Of a stretch of 10,346 bases of DNA, positions 9,268 to 10,346 are shown in pieces (the first letter of the stretch is position 1; every line of letters begins with the position of its first letter). Where the stretch lies: assembly GCA_023456995.1 (NCBI GenBank), contig JAEWNU010000167.1, positions 1 to 10,346 of the forward strand. The letters are read 5' to 3'. Source of the DNA: Bacillota bacterium. Lineage in GTDB: Bacteria; Bacillota; Clostridia; Oscillospirales; Ruminococcaceae. The notes beneath the pieces were generated by a model. It saw only the letters and a program-made list of their open reading frames with translations. It was not told the DNA's origin and ran no database searches. Made by a program: the position numbers and the translations under genes.

Positions 9268-9296
9268 CTAGGTAATACATAGGAGATCAGATTGAC

Positions 9297-10166
9297 TTGA
9301 GGTATCATTATCAGTTTTATGCAATTATTACGATTTTAAGTTGGGGCATTGGCAACGTGCTGACCCGCATTGCACTACGATCTTTCTCCCCTTTTGCGAT
9401 CGGGTTCTGGCGCTATGCGATCGCTACCATTTTACTAACAATGCTGGTTATAGTTAAAAGAATCAGTCCACCTGCCAAAGCGGACATGCCATGGTTTGTG
9501 CTTTCGGGTTTTACCGGCTTTGCCTTTTATGTGGTGGCTTATAATATGGGCTATGTCACTGTCACCGCTGCGACCGGTAGCGTTATCAGCGCAACGATAC
9601 CGCTGATGACCGCTGCATTGGCTTGGCTGATTTTTAAAGAAGAATTAAGGGCATTTCAATGGTTTGCAGTTCTACTGCAATTTTTGGGAATCGTTATTAT
9701 CGCTTTGATCGGGAGGCATTTTTCGGTGAGCGAGGGTGTGCTGTGGCTGCTTCTTTCAGCTCTTTCGCTGAGCGTTTATAATTTGCTACAGCGTAAAATG
9801 ACCCAAAAGTATAGCGCACTACAATGTTCTATTTACAGTATCTTTTGCGGTACGATTATGCTGATGGTTTTTGCACCGCATGCTGTACATGAGCTGTCCT
9901 CTGCACGAGCGGATACTGTCTTCGCTGTGGCTTTTCTCGGCATTTTTGCCAGTGCAGTCGCGTTTTTAAGCTGGACAAAGGCGCTGTCTCTGGCGGATAA
10001 GGCCTCGCAGGTAAGCAACTTTATGTTTATAACTCCGCTGATATCCACCGGCCTTGAAATAACATGGTTTAGAGAAATGCCCAGTACATCCACTGTTTTA
10101 GGTGGGGCGGTCATCTTGCTGGGCGCATTCCTGTTTGGGAAAGCAAAGGCTCATGCCTATCGTTAA
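9297..10166 (+). CDS. EamA/DMT-superfamily transporter
   Basis: A 289-residue inner-membrane permease of the drug/metabolite transporter family with two tandem EamA domains and about ten predicted membrane helices. The first repeat holds LSWGIGNVLTRIAL at the N-terminus and the GSVISATIPLMTAALAWLIFKEEL segment typical of the end of an EamA repeat; the second repeats the pattern, with ISTGLEITWFREMPSTSTVLGGAVILLG near the C-terminus. Substrate cannot be read; relatives export amino acids or other small metabolites. No ATG fits the N-terminus: translation must begin at TTG 9297, with AGGAG at 9281-9285, 11 bases upstream, and the first helix starts a few residues later. It follows metK on the same strand after a structured 204-base gap, so it may be cotranscribed and partly under the SAM riboswitch (inference). 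Confidence 0.88.
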   Translation: MRYHYQFYAIITILSWGIGNVLTRIALRSFSPFAIGFWRYAIATILLTMLVIVKRISPPAKADMPWFVLSGFTGFAFYVVAYNMGYVTVTAATGSVISATIPLMTAALAWLIFKEELRAFQWFAVLLQFLGIVIIALIGRHFSVSEGVLWLLLSALSLSVYNLLQRKMTQKYSALQCSIYSIFCGTIMLMVFAPHAVHELSSARADTVFAVAFLGIFASAVAFLSWTKALSLADKASQVSNFMFITPLISTGLEITWFREMPSTSTVLGGAVILLGAFLFGKAKAHAYR

Positions 10167-10218
10167 ATCAGGCTTTTGATTTGCTGAATTTAGGCGGTAT
10201 AACGTTTGCCAATAGCAG

Positions 10219-10256
10219 AAAAAAATCGGCACGGGGCCACCCATGCCGATTTTTTT
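10219..10256 (-). terminator. Bidirectional terminator between the EamA gene and the sigG-like gene
   Basis: Seven A, TCGGCA (10226-10231), inner GGG/CCC, TGCCGA (10244-10249), then seven T. On the minus strand the 10-bp stem is unbroken (one T-G pair, TGGC loop), while on the plus strand the same position is a C-A mismatch. It is thus best suited to the minus-strand gene but can serve both. Its plus-strand T-run overlaps the stop codon of the sigma gene. Confidence 0.85.
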
Positions 10257-10346
10257 ACATTCTTTTTTTAATTTTGTCCAGCGCGCTTTTTTCCAGGCGT
10301 GAGACTTGCGCCTGACTAATGCCCACTTCCTTAGAAACCTCCATTT
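10255..10346 (-). CDS. sigG: C-terminal end of a sporulation sigma factor, SigG-like (partial)
   Basis: Only the last 29 full codons and the stop are in the window; the gene runs off the right edge. The readable end is MEVSKEVGISQAQVSRLEK followed by SALDKIKKRM and stop. This is the helix-turn-helix of sigma-70 region 4.2, which contacts the -35 box. The phrase MEV-x-x-E-[IV]-GISQAQVSRLEK closely matches the end of sigma-G of Bacillus and Clostridium, the late forespore sigma factor; sigma-F or sigma-E are the alternatives, as they share much of this helix. The two bases before the first full codon would fit Gln, as in the usual TQMEV. It implies an organism with a sporulation programme, although sigG can persist in non-sporing relatives. 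Confidence 0.8.
   Translation of the reverse strand, partial: MEVSKEVGISQAQVSRLEKSALDKIKKRM

Overview
The window looks like chromosomal DNA of a Gram-positive, probably spore-forming anaerobe of the class Clostridia. The EF-Tu sequence and mixed base composition resemble the Oscillospiraceae/Ruminococcaceae group, which is an inference from remembered family features and not a search. Supporting signs are the str-type fusA-tuf order, FMN and SAM-I riboswitches with intrinsic terminators, a LysM lipoprotein, AGGAG-type ribosome binding sites, and the end of a sporulation sigma factor (SigG-like) at the right edge. No mobile element, CRISPR array, tRNA or rRNA gene was seen.

Layout, left to right. 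(1) 6-3465: translation factors fusA and tuf, with an extra tuf promoter between them and a strong symmetric terminator after tuf. (2) 3531-5647: a monocistronic gene for a lipid-anchored 5'-nucleotidase/metallophosphoesterase with a C-terminal LysM domain, with its own promoter and a hairpin terminator. (3) 5697-6654, minus strand: a ferritin-like/VIT fusion protein, probably a metal (iron or manganese) exporter, transcribed divergently from the next block. (4) 6687-7621: a perfect-consensus promoter, FMN riboswitch, terminator and ribU, the riboflavin uptake S-component. (5) 7669-9092: promoter, SAM-I riboswitch, terminator and metK. (6) 9093-9296: a gene-free stretch with strong RNA secondary structure of no recognised family. 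(7) 9297-10166: an EamA/DMT transporter that begins at TTG. (8) 10255-10346, minus strand: the 3' end of a SigG-like gene, convergent with the transporter and sharing a bidirectional terminator.

Most of the window is housekeeping. Two cofactor genes in a row are under metabolite riboswitches (FMN controls flavin uptake, SAM controls SAM synthesis), and I see no intrinsic terminator after ribU, so the SAM-controlled terminator may also stop ribU read-through. The best candidate for something undescribed is the 9135-9267 element between metK and the transporter. It has a 25-bp uninterrupted stem whose only non-Watson-Crick pairs are G-U in the plus-strand RNA, a GNRA-capped stem, and a third stem whose 3' arm can alternatively pair with an upstream segment. 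It could be a cis-regulatory RNA for the transporter or a processed 3'-UTR RNA of metK; neither is proven.
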